From Bradyrhizobium valentinum (GTDB lineage: Bacteria > Pseudomonadota > Alphaproteobacteria > Rhizobiales > Xanthobacteraceae), in contig NZ_LLXX01000226.1 in the NCBI RefSeq assembly GCF_001440405.1, forward strand, positions 494 through 41,064: a DNA stretch of 40,571 nucleotides. Direction: 5' to 3'. The position numbers and the translations under genes were made by a program. Of this stretch, positions 40,495 to 40,571 are shown one piece after another (within the stretch, counting starts at the first letter, position 1; each line of letters begins with the position of its first letter). A model generated the notes under the pieces. The model did not search any database. It was not told the origin of the DNA and was given only the letters and a program-made list of their open reading frames with translations.

Positions 40495-40571
40495 GTCATT
40501 CCGGGGCGATGCAACGCATCGAACTATGGTGCGCAATTGCGCACCTGAGAATCTCGAGATTCCGGGTCTGG
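40495..40571. repeat. Truncated copy of the GTCATTCCGGGGCGATGC palindrome
   Basis: Starts TCATTCCGGGGCGATGC as the element at 25502 does, and continues ATCTCGAGATTCCGGGTCTGG at the window edge. Between them is a perfect 18-base palindrome, GGTGCGCAATTGCGCACC (40528-40545), absent from the other copy. Its right end lies outside the window. Confidence 0.8.

Overview
This 40.6 kb, high-GC window looks like chromosomal DNA of a Bradyrhizobium-type alphaproteobacterium (Nitrobacteraceae). Supporting points seen in the sequence are: a circularly permuted, two-piece ssrA gene whose tag reads ANDNVALNEVRLAA; a class I lysyl-tRNA synthetase; ATGA/GTGA translational couplings; and many intergenic palindromic repeats of the kinds I associate with Bradyrhizobium genomes. 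I see no prophage, CRISPR array, transposase or conjugation gene, so this is mostly ordinary chromosome.

Layout. 1-3.8 kb: the end of a Sel1-repeat protein, a periplasmic ClpP-like protein, and a TauE/SafE exporter coupled to a TIGR02186 protein. 3.8-8.0 kb: a divergent NRAMP-family transporter with a strongly structured leader, a metallo-beta-lactamase-fold hydrolase and an EamA exporter, divergent from a LysR regulator. 8.1-17 kb: the ligase-associated DNA repair set split into two units, PdeM plus Lhr-type helicase (minus strand) and exonuclease plus ATP-dependent ligase (plus strand), separated by an orphan ABC binding protein and a TPR-methyltransferase. The ligase has a palindromic repeat doublet translated in frame inside it. 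17-23.5 kb: DUF6460 protein, RNase Z-like hydrolase, MATE transporter, pyrD with DUF952, a LexA/CI-like S24 regulator followed closely by a Mug-like glycosylase, and a class II aldolase. 23.8-30.5 kb: lysS, an amino-acid-type binding protein, a Sco copper chaperone, small exported proteins, an FAD dehydrogenase and a RidA protein with a clear terminator. 30.5-34.3 kb: a PhaC-like alpha/beta hydrolase, an NTF2-like protein, then an ECF sigma factor, a DUF4142 protein and a cupredoxin. 34.3-40.6 kb: a chemoreceptor, a membrane protein, ssrA, a small exported protein, tRNA-Gly(CCC), an alkyltransferase, an AraC regulator and a VOC protein.

The most informative pattern is an identical bipartite promoter motif, GGAACC-N15-CATCCAA, upstream of both the ECF sigma gene and the DUF4142-cupredoxin pair. 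It predicts an autoregulated envelope/copper-related regulon. DNA-repair genes are unusually frequent (helicase, PdeM, exonuclease, ligase, Mug-like glycosylase, alkyltransferase), and two of them have substitutions at residues central to catalysis or base flipping. Gene functions below come from recognising families by eye; no database search was run.
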